From: Monoplex corrugatus
Taxonomy: Eukaryota > Mollusca > Gastropoda > Littorinimorpha > Ranellidae
Direction: 5' to 3'
Length of the DNA: 64,000 bases
Assembly (NCBI GenBank): GCA_030674185.1
Contig: CM060307.1
Location: 27,381,196-27,445,195, forward strand
Under the pieces are notes generated by a model. It was not told where the DNA came from. It searched no databases and was given only the letters and a program-made list of their open reading frames with translations. Positions 21,086 through 33,837 of this stretch are shown here, one piece after another; the first letter of the stretch is position 1; every line of letters starts with the position of its first letter. The position numbers were made by a program, and so were the translations under genes.

Positions 21086-22702
21086 TTACATGTTACAAGG
21101 TAGGCCTACCTGGAATATGCCTGTCAAGCCATTTGTCAAACCCCAGTGGTTTTAAGACTGCCACACAATACATCAAAGAAACAGAATTCGGATGTGGACT
21201 TTGATTTTGAAATCTGTTGGGAAGTTCCATATTACGGTCTTCTATTTGAGACCTTCGGCATCATCAGGAATCACGGCACCTGCACAAAATCTTATGTCCA
21301 GACAAGTTCTTGACCCGAGGTTAGGGTGGGTGGGTAACGGCCTTAGTGGTCAGGGAACTATCAAACACAATGCCAATACCACCATAATGATTGGAGTATC
21401 AAGACGGGCAGTGAATAAAACCTCTGTTAATAAGTATAAGCTGCAGGCTGGGACTAAACTGAAGATACCAGATCTCGAGTCTATTAAATGAGTCGATGGA
21501 CAGTCCCACCCACTCTGGATGAACAAAACGGGAAAGCACAAACACGCTCTGGAAAGCAATGAACACCGAACCTGGGATCAATCTGGGAACGACAAAACCG
21601 TCACTTATCATTAGGAAAAAAGTATCCAGTATCATTAGTAACAGAGAGATGCAGCACCATATCGCTCTAACTCCTGTTAAAGACAATCTAACATATTATA
21701 CTTTTCATCACAGTAAATCTGAAAAATGAAAGTCCTGAAACACACACACACACACACACAAAATCAACTGACCAACCATCCAAATACAACAACAAAAACT
21801 ACTGCAAAATAAAATTCGTTTGCATGACGTTCAAATGACAACGATATATCCAGGACCGCTTTATGAATGAAAAAGGAAACATTATAATATCTGTAAGACT
21901 AAGCACAACATGAACAAAAATCTGCACAGGTTAACAAAATAGTATATTTAGTATATTGTAAAAAAAAAAAAAAAAAAAAAATCCGCAAGAAAAACAAAAA
22001 GCAATAATTTTCAAGGAAAACAAAAAGCAATCATTTTCATCAGTTTCATCTGATGTTATTCTAACACTTGTTTACCCCGTACCTTGCTGAAAACAGGAAA
22101 CGACAGGCATTAAGACTTCGAGAAAGACAATGTACGGGCAGTGGAAAGAGTTGATGTCATGTAAAGCCTGAAATGCCCGTGTAAAAGGTCTGCTGCCTAT
22201 CGTAAAGCGCGGTGTGGCAGTGTAAAGGGCTGCCTGCTCTGTAATGCCTGAAGCGGCCTTGCAAAAACTGTATGCTCCTTATAATCCCTGCTTACTGGAC
22301 AATAGTCACTGCCATTTGCCGTAATTCTAGGCTATTGATTACACACACACACAAACACACACAATGAGAGCGACACTTGTGTGCAAGCACACAATTTCAA
22401 GTCAACCATTCTGTATGCCTTTCACATCAATGTTTTTCTTCCAGGGTCCATAGAAATGCTAGCCTCACTGTGCAGAAAAAAACTCTGAGGACAACATAAA
22501 ACCTAAAGTGGTCAAGATAAATACATAACCATTAGATCATACCTTTCATAAATATTCCTTGACTGTCAAAGTCACCTTCAAACAAGGTAACGATCCCCTG
22601 TCCCCCATTCCTGTTCAACATATTTTAAGATATGTTTTCTTGAATGACTGGACTACTCTGTGATCATCTACTCTTGGCAGGAACGAAACCTGACCTCTGT
22701 CT

Positions 22703-23345
22703 GTTGGCCGGAGTGGCTAAGTATGACATATAATATAAACATATTTGGACAACTGTAGCCCTGAGCGTCCCGCTGCACTGCTGTAGGAGGTGGACTTACA
22801 ACTGACCGAACGCTCAAGATCTGCAACATCACAAGTCAAAATCAAGTGTCCAACCTTCAAGTTCTGATCTGATGACTGTGGCTTGCCAAGAGTGATCACA
22901 TACCAAATGTCCAACCTTCAAGTTCTGATCTGATGACTGTGGCTTGCCAAGAGTGATCACATACCAAATGTCCAACCTTCAAGCTCTGATCTGATGACTG
23001 TGGCTTGCCAAGAGTGATCACATACCAAATGTCCAACCTTCAAGCTCTGATCTGATGACTGTGGCTTGCCAAGAGTGATCACATACCAAATGTCCAACCT
23101 TCAAGCTCTGATCTGATGACTGTGGCTTGCCAAGAGTGATCACATACCAAATGTCCAAACTTCAAGCTCTGATCTGAAAAAGTATGGCTTGCCAAGAATA
23201 GTTTTTCCTCATCAAATGCCAGTTTTATTGACATGTTCGTATGAAAGACAACTGCATCCTAAAGATGCTTCTGAATGGAGAGCTGAAACAATGACACCGC
23301 GACCATGGAAGACCACAAAATTGACGCAAAGATACTCTGAAAGCC
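22703..23345 (+). mobile_element. SINE-like family G with an internal 61-bp array
   Basis: Starts with an A-box-like word, GGCCGGAGTGGCTAAG, then 'GCTCAAGATCTGCAACA' and 'AAGTGTCCAACCTTCAAG', followed by the 61-bp tandem array. After the array come 'CTCATCAAATGCCAGTTTTA' and 'CGCAAAGATACTCTGAA'. The same landmarks without the expansion occur at 49290-49665. Confidence 0.65.
22847..23190. repeat. 61-bp minisatellite, about 5.6 units
   Basis: Units start TGTCCAACCTTCAAG at 22847, 22908, 22969, 23030, 23091 and 23152, an exact 61-bp period. The first two differ from the rest by one base (GTTCTG vs GCTCTG), and the last decays. Near-identity between units points to recent expansion. Confidence 0.95.
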
Positions 23346-23776
23346 AACCTTAGCAGCTGTATCATCGGCTCTATGCAGTTGGCTGTGCTTTAAACAACAA
23401 TTACAATAACAAAAGCTGCAGCATCAAAATAACCAACTGGGAAGACACTGCTTGCAACAGAGTAAACTGGCATGCACAGTACACATTCACTTCTAAACAA
23501 TGCTGTAACCAGTTGCTACTACAAGAAGAAGAACCGGCGAAAGCAGAACCCAAGGCTGTAGGACCTCTTCCCATGCAGCACAAATGGAAGAGCATGTACC
23601 TCCAGGATCGGTTTTGTATCTTACTTGACCCATACCAAGCAATCAAGGATCAGTATGTCTACTTATCTGGCAGATCGACAAAAAGAATCCATCAATTATG
23701 AATGACACATATTAAAGAAAAACAAAACAGAAACAAGACAACAAACTAGAGATTCTTTTCTCCCATTACTTCAGTC

Positions 23777-24170
23777 TGTGTATCTGCTGGGGAGTAAAAT
23801 GGACAATGTGTATATGCTGGGGAGTAAAATGGACAATGTGTATATACTAGGGAGTAAAATGGACATTGTGTATATGCTGGGAAATAAAATGGACAATGTG
23901 TATCTGCTGGGGAGTAAAATGGTCAATGTGTATATGCTGGGGAGTAAAATGGACATTGTGTATATGTTGGGGATTAAAATGGTCAATGTGTATATGCTGG
24001 GGAGTAAAATGGTCAATGTGTATATGCTGGGGAGTAAAATGGTTAATGTGTATATGCTGGGGAGTAAAATGGTCATTGTGTATATGCTGGGGAATAAAAT
24101 GGTCAATGTGTATATGCTGGGGAGTAAAATGGTCAATGTGTATATGTTGGGGAGTAAAATGGACATAAAA
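23777..24170. repeat. 30-bp minisatellite, about 13 units
   Basis: Units of the form GTGTATATGCTGGGGAGTAA plus AATGGTCAAT, exact 30-bp period, with GGTCAAT/GGACATT variants. Because 30 is a multiple of three, open frames run through it on both strands (10-residue repeats), but nothing around it supports a gene. Confidence 0.95.
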
Positions 24171-24521
24171 TGGACAAAGTTCTAAAAGACTTAACACCTG
24201 TACCTGAAACTACACATTTCAGATCTTCAGCCTTCTTTTTTTGTTTGCCATCTACATGGTTATGCCATATCTGGCCCTGGTGACTGTGGCCATACTGGGC
24301 ACGCGCCATTCTCACCTGACGTAGATAACCATACAGACATTTGTGTTATACTATTGGTGTTATGGTTTGTAAGGAGGCTTCTGCAGTATCGGTAGGCCTA
24401 CCTCAGACTTTAAACCGAAAATCGGAATTTCTTTCTCCTATTTCTTTCACTTCATGACAAGTGCCCAGTGCACAGACCATACAAAATGTAAGTTTATCAT
24501 ATTCCTGTCATTTGTTTGTTT

Positions 24522-24522
<1 letters not shown>

Positions 24523-24588
<66 letters not shown>

Positions 24589-24590
24589 AG
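24523..24590. repeat. (GA)n microsatellite
   Basis: Near-pure (GA)n with one AAG interruption. Confidence 0.95.
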
Positions 24591-24624
24591 AACTTGGCAG
24601 CTATGCATAGATTATTATCAATAA

Positions 24625-24885
24625 AACCTAGCTGAATGCTCAGAGCCATATAAGGGCTACAGCTATCTCAAATAAAACACACATCTAAACAAACTGATGA
24701 ACCTGGGAAAAAATCTGGAAAAGAACATTAAGTACACATATCATTTACGCAAACAATCTAAGGATATGTCCCTAGTAGTGGCCATTCCGCCAAACTCATC
24801 ACCACGGGGGTTAAAACAATAAACTTGAATATATATTCATGAACACAAAAAACATACATAAAAACAATTATTACAAAGCTACTGC
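24625..24885 (-). mobile_element. Family D element, 3' part
   Basis: Reading the plus strand: 'CAGAGCCATATAAGGGCTA', 'ATTAAGTACACATATCA', 'CTAAGGATATGTCCC' and 'GGCCATTCCGCCAA', in the same order as 17690-17870 and 37510-37690. Diverged, truncated copy. Confidence 0.7.
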
Positions 24886-24984
24886 TGCAAACAAAATAAG
24901 TGAATTAAGGTCTGTCGGCAGTCACAGCCTGTCCATAAAATCATGTATAATCAAAGAAGACAGTCTTTTTTCACCCAGATATTT

Positions 24985-25050
24985 CTTTACCCGGATATCG
25001 CCCAGTGGTAGAGCATTGGACTGCAACAGTTCTGACATTGACACCTGCAT
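24985..25050 (+). mobile_element. tRNA-Cys-like SINE head (not a working tRNA)
   Basis: CCCGGATATCGCCCAGTGG followed by TAGAGCATTGGACTGCAACA matches the acceptor, D-arm and GCA anticodon region of a tRNA-Cys. No T-arm or 3' acceptor follows, so this is a SINE head or tRNA pseudogene. Confidence 0.55.
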
Positions 25051-25099
25051 AAAAATTCATACATTACTTGAGATCACCCATGTACTGACATCTGTGTAC

Positions 25100-25949
25100 A
25101 AACTCATGCATCATTTGAAACCACCTGTGTTGAGTCTGCGATATGGAAAAAAAACAACCCATAAACAATTACCAAAACATTCCTCGCACAGATTAAATCA
25201 TACAAACACAAATCGTTCAATCACAGAAAAATAACACTGCAACATAATATACACATGTAAAACAATCACAGAAAAACCAACGTTCATGAACAGTTCATAC
25301 ATAGTCCTTCACAACAAAATTTCATTATCACTTAGACAAGAATCATGAAAGAAAATATTGGCTCAAATGATTCACATTCACAGTACAGTTAATATACAGT
25401 GGTTCAGGTCAAAAAACAGAAAATAAAATTCAAAGCTGAAAAAGAAACTCAGCATGTATTACAGTGATGTCCTCAGCAACTTCCAATGTTTTTTTGCACA
25501 TCTACCCGAACATTTTATTTTTTCCCCTGTCAGTTTCAGTGACTATTTTACCTTGGTTGAAGTTTGCATTTGTCTAACTTTGGAGATAACACATTAGCAG
25601 TGTGAACTTAAACTCTTGGCCAGTCATCTATCTAGCTAAGAACAGTCAAAAGGCAACTGGCAGCAAATACGTCTCCAGTGTAACCTGTTGCTTAGGCATG
25701 GCGGCTAATGCAAAGGGCCGAGGACTGGAAGATCACAGGTTGAAAACCTTGATCAGTCCAACATTTCATTGTCGGTCTGTTTATTCCAACAACTTTCTCC
25801 CAGAGTTAACTGTCCAATTGGCTGAGATGGAAAGACAGGTGCCACACAGCCAAGGATCATTCACTTCATGAAGATGGATTTCTGACAATACTCACATTTC
25901 CTGACCAACACTGCAGGTGTCTATCTCTAGATCCTGGTCGATGCAAGCG
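25100..25949. other. No supported gene; possible tRNA-like word
   Basis: AT-rich DNA. At 25695-25745 'GGCATGGCGGCTAATGCAAA' and 'GATCACAGGTTGAAAACC' could be a decayed SINE head. The frame 25602-25871 has no recognisable domain. Confidence 0.35.
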
Positions 25950-26064
25950 TTTATCTCTCTGACTCCCACACCCTGTCTACCAGCATCCTGAATTGTCAAC
26001 CATGCCAGCAAAGCAAAAACTTAACCCTTTGACTCACTCACCCTATCCACCAGCTTCCTGCAGT
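25950..26064. mobile_element. Palindromic MITE, left half only
   Basis: Reads CTGACTCCCACACCCTG, 'CAGCATCCTGAATTGTCAAC', 'CAGCAAAGCAAAAACTTAAC' and 'CACCAGCTTCCTGCAG', then unrelated DNA. This half gives the outer arm, the central TTAA and half of the inner element, and retains a segment deleted from most left arms. Confidence 0.7.
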
Positions 26065-26404
26065 AGGGCATGAAAATATTATGACTGCAAGCTGACACAG
26101 TCAGAATTTGACGCAATGCTTCATGACAGACGACTCAAGGATGATGAAACTGTTAACACTATGGAGTTCTGACTGAGGCCATATGGCTTATGACAGGACT
26201 TTTTGTGTTTCTGGTTTTTTTTGCTCGTTTTCGTTTGAAACCAAATGACACAGCTGTATTCTTCCATACATCACGCATCTGTGAAGAGGTCAGCATTCTA
26301 TCAGAATGTGTCAGTATTTGTTTCTTCTGCATTCAAACTTGATTACACCTCATAAAGTGAGTCCAGTGAATTGGGTGAAGGCTGTGATGTTCATTAAATC
26401 CTCT

Positions 26405-26597
26405 TTAACCCTTTGAATCCCGCACCCTGTCCACTAACTGCAAAAACTTAACCTTCAGACTCCCTTACCCTACCCACTAGCTTCCAGCAGGAACCTGGTG
26501 GGTAGGGTTAGGGAGTCAAAGAGTTAACTTTTTGCTCTGCTACCATAGTGGACCATGCAGGGTGCTGGTGGATGGGGTGCAGAAGACAAAGGGTTAA
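26405..26597. mobile_element. Palindromic piggyBac-like MITE, copy 4
   Basis: TTAACCCTTTGAATCCCGC at the left and GAAGACAAAGGGTTAA at the right, with an inner palindrome centred near 26488 (CTAGCTTCCAGCAGGAACCT). The left outer arm is shorter than the right, as in copy 5. Confidence 0.8.
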
Positions 26598-27778
26598 TGC
26601 CCCAAAGCTGTTCTCCCAGATTTGCTCTATTTGGCCACTGTCTTTCCAAGTCAGCCAATAACACACAGTCAGCTCTAAGTACAAACTGGTAGAAAATCCC
26701 ACATTTATTATATGTGGACTGATAGGGAGTCATACTTTCAACTTTCCAGTCATTAGTCCGCTGCAATAACCAGTACACTGCACAAGCTGGTAAGACTAAA
26801 TTTTTAATTGGAGAAAAAAAAAATCCTAAAACAACAGAACAAAATCCAAAAAAACAATGAAACAAAAACAACAACAACAATACAATAACAAACAAAAATA
26901 ACCCCTTTCTGACCTTTAAAAAAAAGAAAAAAAAAAAGCCTACCATGACTGAAATACTCTCATAGTCTGAACTGTGACGTGAAATATGGATTGTGTACTT
27001 TCGAACATAAACATTCACAACTTTTTGAACACAACAGATCTGCGTAACAATCAGGGTACTGACCCACTGGAGGAGACACACACACTAACTCCGACACAGA
27101 CACTCATTTCAATTTCAAAGTGACCACAGCACACAGAAAATATCCAACCCTTTCAAAAAACACGAAACCAGTTCCCTTAATGCTTTGACCTTCAACCCTA
27201 ATGCTGTGACTGTTAACCCCAAGGCAGTGACCTTCAACCCAACACGGTAACCATGAATTGCAATGCTGTCAATCCTGAACCATCATGCTATGACCATCAA
27301 CCCAGGTAAAAATAGTCCCCTCAACTTGCAAGGGAAAGTATGGTGAAGCCAGAAGCATAACACTATCTGACCAATCAATTGTTCAACTCTTTGATGGTTA
27401 ATTCATGCCCTGTCAGAACATTACTGACAATTAACTTATGCGGAGTGGCATTCATTAATGTTAGCATACACTGTCTCAATCGTACTTAAAAGTGTATGCA
27501 CACTGATAGTAGTTGTAATAAACTGATAAGTAAACATGGAAAAATAAAGTGAAATATCACAACTTACTCAAAAAAACAAACAAACAAACAAAAAAAATCA
27601 AATTGAATTTCAACTTTGACAAAGTCAAGACAAATGAACAAATTGACACATGTTTGCTTTGAATACACATGGTAAATCTCAAACTGCTCATCAAAATGAA
27701 CACAGAAAACATCAAATTGCTCTTGTAAGTGAGCACAGAATAGTTTTTCACATTTCATGGCCATTTCATACAACTGAT
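26598..27778. other. No gene seen
   Basis: AT-rich with A-runs near 26820-26935 and a loose 'GACCNTCAACCC' repetition at 27187-27305 (about five irregular units). No recognisable protein. Confidence 0.5.
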
Positions 27779-27972
27779 TTTAACCCTTTGCCACCTGCAC
27801 CCTATCTACCAACTGCAAAAACTTAACCCTTTGACTCCCTCACCCTATCCACCAGCTTCCTGCAGGAAGCTGGTGGATAGGGTGAGGGAGTCAAAGGGTT
27901 AAGTTTTTGCTCTTCCAGCATGGTTGACAAAGAAGGATGCTGTTGGGCAGGCTGCAGGAGTCAAAGGGATAA
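27779..27972. mobile_element. Palindromic piggyBac-like MITE, copy 5 (best preserved)
   Basis: The inner palindrome is nearly perfect: CCCTTTGACTCCCTCACCC, 'TATCCACCAGCTTCCTGCA' and its exact complement, centred at about 27861. Flanking it are 'AAAACTTAACCC' and 'GGGTTAAGTTTTTGC', so the inner unit is bounded by TTAA on both sides. The outer ends are TTAACCCTTTGCCACC and GAGTCAAAGGGATAA; the right TTAA has mutated to ATAA. Confidence 0.85.
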
Positions 27973-28315
27973 TGACAAAAATATGCAGAATGGCACATCA
28001 GATCATGCTGCATTTTATATAGTGATGTGATAACTTTAATACCAGTTACAATAAAGTCACTAAAGCACATATTTACATAAAAGAAAGCCCCAAACACACA
28101 TTTCTTCATCAGGGAAAGATAGGTGAGAGAAAGAGAAAAAAGTATTTTCCTTTTATTCCATTCAAAGAGAGGTGAGAGAAAGAGTGTGTTTTCCTTTTAT
28201 TCCATCCTACCTTTTCTTTTGTTTATCAATACTGTCTTTTGTTTATCAATATACTATTTCATTTAATTACTTCAAAATATATCTGATTGCAGGATCAACT
28301 CAATGTCAGCACTTT

Positions 28316-28331
28316 CTGTGTGTGTGCGCGC

Positions 28332-28388
<57 letters not shown>

Positions 28389-28483
28389 CGTGCGTGCGCG
28401 TGTCCATGCATGTGTGTGTGTGTGTGTGCGCGTGCGTGTGTGTGTGTGTGTTTGTGTGTGTGCGTGGTATGTGTGCATGCGTC
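28316..28483. repeat. (GT)n with CG-containing interruptions
   Basis: (GT)n with GCGCGC and TGCGTGCG interruptions. Upstream 28100-28230 contains a 45-bp near-duplication around 'AGAGAAAGA...TTTTCCTTTTATTCCAT'. Confidence 0.9.
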
Positions 28484-29124
28484 TTAGCTATCAGAAAGTA
28501 AACTTACCATGGACCATGCTAAGTGAAGTCATACCCATGCAGAATACAAGCATGGAGAAGAGGGCAATTTCACAATTGTTGTTGAGGCATTCACAGGTTA
28601 ACATTTTACGCTTCATATAGCTCTCTTACATACTCTGAGAACTAGGGGTACTATTAACTATTTCCGATTTCATTTTATTATCTGTTGTTTTTCTTACTTA
28701 ACTATGTTTACACTGCACTAACGTAACTGCGTTTACACTGCATTAATTGATGAAAATGCTAAAATCCTCCCCACCCCTTTTTTCTTATATTAAGTTCCAT
28801 GAACAAGTTTGCACATCTTTTTTTTTTTTTTTTTATCTACCCATTTTCCAATGACCTAATTCAGGTGATGTATAATTTCAAAGGGCCTAAGCCACATGAT
28901 GCATTTGGTATGACCTATTAAAGATATACAAAAACTATTAAAGATACAAAAACCCACATTACCCAGCAAGCTGGTGAGATATAAGGACTTAAAAATGTGC
29001 CTTCAAAGAAGTTATAAATTTTCATATGTGTAAATAATCAATGCAGTGTTGGCACATTTATGTTTTATGTTTTAGGGAAGGGCATTTTCCTGTTTCGTCA
29101 GGGTGAAGGGTGACGGTCACCTAG

Positions 29125-29140
29125 AGAGAGAGAGAGAGAG

Positions 29141-29206
<66 letters not shown>
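29125..29206. repeat. (GA)n microsatellite
   Basis: Near-pure (GA)n of about 80 bp with one AACGA interruption. Confidence 0.95.
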
Positions 29207-29209
<3 letters not shown>

Positions 29210-29359
29210 TGTAGAAGTGACAATAATAAAACAATGATCGGGGCATATCAAACTTTTCCCACAGCTGGAGGAATCAGCCTGCTCTGGAACATTTCTTAAG
29301 AACTTTTTTTTTATAAGTGTGTGATGCCGAAATACTCTCCTTGGATGAATAGTTGCATT

Positions 29360-29765
29360 ACACTATATAATTTCTGTAAATGTTCAGCATGATGATTTCT
29401 GTCAATGTGTAGCATGATAATTTCTGTATGATAATTTCTGTAAATGTTGAGTATCATAATTTGTCAGCGTTCAGTGGTATAATTTCTGTCAGCGTTCAGC
29501 ATAACAATTTTCTGTCAATGTTTAGCATGATAATTTCTGTCAATGTTCAGCATTACATACGTTAATTTCTGTAAGATACTTTCTGTCATGTTCAGTCTCA
29601 TAATTTCTGTTAATGTTCAGTATGATAATTTCTGTCAGATAACTTCTGTCAATATCAACATAATTTCTGCTAATGTGCAGCATGATGAGTACAGTAATTT
29701 CTGTAGATGTTCATCATGGTAATCTCTGTCAATGTTAAGCATAATTTCTATCAATGTGTCAAAAG
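29360..29765. repeat. Degenerate minisatellite of about 25 bp
   Basis: The phrase ATAATTTCTGTCAATGTT plus CAGCATG recurs more than 12 times with variable spacing (for example 29428, 29477, 29531, 29600, 29620). Heavy divergence marks an old array. Confidence 0.8.
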
Positions 29766-32530
29766 ATTATAATTTTTATTTCTTTAGTAGAAATATCCAT
29801 TTACTTTAAAAAAAAAAAAAAGGTAATCGATATTTCACAAGTATCAGTGAAATAAGAAACTACACTGAGATTCAACATATCTGATAAAAACACAGTTCAG
29901 ACACTAATACAAATGACAATGCAATTATTCACAAACTCGCAAATTCAAATAAACTAGAGAAAAAGTAAAACCAGACAAAACAGCTGATATGAAAATACAA
30001 AAACAATACATCACAGCCATTTCATATCTAAAAACCACAATCATGATCACAAGTTTCATAATAGCAGCACCGACAGCTTACAAAGCACATAAAATTCAAT
30101 GTTAAAAGTAAACACTTTCTTCGACAACTTAAAAAGCAAACAACTTTCAATTTTTGTTGTTTGTTTTCTGAAGAATAACAGTTTGCAGAAGAACAAATGT
30201 TTGTGAGAAACAACATTTCATGCAGCCAAAATTTCAAAGTGTAGCCACAGCACTCCGTAAAAGACCTGAAATCCTCAGTTTCAATATTAACTACTCTGCA
30301 AAGAAATCAAATAAAATAGTTATTATAGACACTCACACACACAAAACTGTAAGGAGATGTATAATCATGTCAACGAACAACAAATCAAAATCACATTATG
30401 AAGAGCATAGTGGTACTAGATAACATAATCTACAGAACACACTTGTGTCACACATTAACAATGAAATCTGTCACATCACTTTCATTAGTTTCAGCACCAC
30501 AGTCACTATATACAGTAAACACAAATCACACCATCACATGCGAATCACAGTCAACAATTTTGCAATCATTTCTTATCACACTGTTACATATCACAGTCTA
30601 CAATTGTCAAGTAGTTATCATCACATTCCATACAAACCCATAGGGAGATTCTCCTTTCTCTAATATGAGTATTAAGGCAAGACGTCATGGCCACCCTTCA
30701 GGGTAGGCCCATTCCAAGGTGTCACCTTTGCTCCATGTAGTACCCTGTGAAAAGTTGAACGGTGGAATCTATGTTGCAGGATCTAAGAGAAACCACTGCC
30801 TGCATTCAATCAGGCATACTGTGGAGGCTGACTTCAACTTGTGTGTGAAGCCGTACCAAAGAAAAATGTATATGTAATGCCTGTGCAGTGTACTGAGAAT
30901 AAGAACTTAATAGGCTAACATATCACTTGTGAAAATGGAAAGCAAATGTTTAAAAAAAAAAAAAAAGTCACTCTGATGTTTGCATGTTGAACAGCTGCTA
31001 AAAAAATCCAGAGCCGTATTTCATTATACAGTACTAAAACACTGCCTTTGGTTTGTGTTTAAAAACAAAGAAAACAAACAGTATGGAATGTAGGCATGAT
31101 AGTTAAGCTGAACTGTGGTGGATAATGTTATTTTTGGTCATCTTTCACACTGCCCACTCCAACACTGTTACCTCTCAATACACTCATTCAGTTGCATGTT
31201 TAAAAATGAACAACCAACACACATACAACATTAACAACACTTCTAAGAAGAAAATGCTATCACTGTTTTAGAAAAACAAGTCCATTTCAGTTTTGGTTTC
31301 AAACCATCAATGACCAAACAGGTCACATACAACGTGTGCATTCAGTGTTCCAAAAGCCAGGTTTACTTCACGCTATGAAAAGTCATTAGAGATACGATAT
31401 CAAAGAAAACATTTTAAAAATACTGAACAGCATGCTAAGATCTATGCTAGACTTCACTGTTTTATATGTTCATCGCTTCAGTCACAAGTTCTACTGAGTG
31501 AATAATAATTACGTAGGTTGCTTTACAAAAAATACACAGAATGTAGATACAGCGCATGTAATATATCTGTGTGAATCTGTACACCCAGCTCAGCAAATAT
31601 CTGTTATAAATCTGTCTGTATGTTTAAAGTCTGTCTGTGTATCTCCTTTGCCCCTCTTACAAGAAAAGAATAGAAAGAAAATCTTATCTTTACATGATTT
31701 GTGAGCAAATTAAGTTTAGAAAAAAAAAAAAAAACACTTTAAAAATCTATTTTAAAAAAGCAATTGTTACTGTTTTTTGGTTTTGCTTTGTTATGTTTTG
31801 TTTAAAGCCCAGCTGACTACGTAGAGTCATAAAAAGTACAGAAATGAAACGTTCATAAAAAAACAAACAATAAAAAAAATGTTAAAAAAAAAAAAAATGA
31901 CTGTATCATCCTTAACAGGGTAAGTGCATAAACAAAGTAAAAAAAACTTTTTAAAAATGACTCCAACTCTCCCCCACAAAAAAAAAAGAAGAAAAAAAAA
32001 AAAAAGAAATTGTGTACAGTTCTACACTTTCAGGCACTTGCCCACAACCACCAGCAAGAGACAGCTTTATTAAGTGATACAATGCTCACTGATAAAATGG
32101 CTCCCCTGATGCATTATAGGACCCACAAACTTAAACTCAGTACAAAAGCAGTTGGTTCCAAATATTCAATCAAATTTTGCAATTGTTTTTGTTCTACAAC
32201 TCAAACTAAACAGACTCTATCAATAAAGACAGTATTCTAAACTCAGTAATTTCCCCAGAGAATAAATACAAAGGTTGTCAAGCATTAGAGAGAGATGGGG
32301 AGGGAGAGAGAACCATCAACAGCACATACACTTGCACACAGCCATCACCAACTCCACCATCGACTAACACATGAACTTGCAAGGGGAAAGGAGGGAGAGA
32401 ACTGCAAGTTCATCACAGGAAAATGCCACACAACTACAAAGGCTCTAGGAAATATCTCTGAACCCGGAAATGTATCATCCACCAACTTTCTCCTCCTAAT
32501 CTCACACGTAGGGAAGGAGGGAAGAGAGGG

Positions 32531-32532
<2 letters not shown>
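29766..32532. other. No gene seen
   Basis: AT-rich sequence with poly-A runs (29809-29821, 30951-30965, 31720-31734). A family D tail word, TTTAAAGCCCAGCTGACTAC, sits at 31803-31822, followed by 'GTAGAGTCATAAAA', indicating a short minus-strand remnant. Small open frames show no domain. It could hold untranslated or intronic sequence of a host gene. Confidence 0.5.
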
Positions 32533-32567
<35 letters not shown>

Positions 32568-32570
32568 TGT

Positions 32571-32643
<73 letters not shown>

Positions 32644-32690
32644 TGCGTGTGTGTGCGTGCGTGCGTGCCTGCGTGTGTGTCTGCTTCAGC
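32533..32690. repeat. (GT)n microsatellite and a LINE-like 3' word
   Basis: (GT)n with GTGC variants. At 32691-32755 follows 'TTTTGCGCTATATAAATATT', similar to 'TTTGGCGCTATATATATGTC' at 58053-58072, a probable LINE 3' end shared by both sites. Confidence 0.85.
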
Positions 32691-32759
32691 GCTTAGATTT
32701 GATTTTATCAAGATTTTGCGCTATATAAATATTGTAATTATAATCATTACAGTATAGAT

Positions 32760-33837
32760 CATTAGATGACTATTATAAAAAAAAAATGTTTAAAACAAAA
32801 ACAAGAGTAGAGAGAGCAAAATCAAACATAAAATGTAAGGAGGTGGAGCCCCCCTCCCCCAAATCTATAACCCTAAATTCATTCTGTCAAACACATCACT
32901 CTTCCAGCTCGCAGACATAATCATATTCCTTGACCTTCATTTTTGGCAAAGTTAAAACATGGCTTGAGAATCCACCAAATGCACCATGTTGTTTTATCGT
33001 AACTCACAAAGATGACAGTACTGAACGTCACATCAAGTTGTGCCCAAGGTCTTCCAAACACAATTTGTAATGGTTGCATTCATCAAAGTAAACAGTGAAA
33101 TGCTCACTTTTGCATGACAGCAAAGTTCGACAATCAAAACGTTTCCAATCACTCACAGTGGAGTGTTGATCTTCACAACGACACCCTTTTCATGATTGTA
33201 CATGTGTAACAAACATCATGGTGATCTGACTCCACCTGTCACAGCTTCAGAGCAGAAACAACATGGTCTACCTTAACCTGGCCCTTAAAAAAAAAAAAAA
33301 AAAAAGTATTTGTTACATGATCACACCATAAATAAAAAGTCAGTCGATCATGTAGCAATACATTCTGTTTCTTGATCGACATAAACACCTTTTGTCTCTA
33401 TCATGCATGTAAATGACCAGAGCAGGAACCATAAGTATCAGAATATTGCTCTGAGATACTCAAAAGCTTCTTATGCCAATCAAGAAACAGACTTAACATG
33501 ATAATTGACTTTTCACCAAAATTTAAAACCGAGACATAAATTAGGGCTTAGCCTTACTAACAACCCCTTTCTTTTTAATGGGAGAAAAACCCACCCCCAA
33601 CTAGTACAAGACTGATTCATTAAGTCCAACTACTGTGGGACATGGCTATTAATAAGATACAAAAATGGTACACATTCCCAATATAAGGACAGACTTGCTT
33701 ACAATCCATGCAAATACTTGAAGAAGAATCACTGCTCATTTACATGACAATGATTTACATTTTAGTGCACTGCATCCCAAACTTTGACACACACACATAC
33801 ATATCATCATCGTCTTAATTTCAGTACACTTGCTTAA
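32760..33837. other. No gene seen
   Basis: Unique-looking AT-rich DNA without a supported ORF; a poly-A run near 33287-33304. Confidence 0.5.

Noticed and set aside
24985..25050. Functional tRNA-Cys gene
   Set aside because: The D-arm and anticodon region match but the T-arm and 3' acceptor are missing; a SINE head or pseudogene is the better reading.
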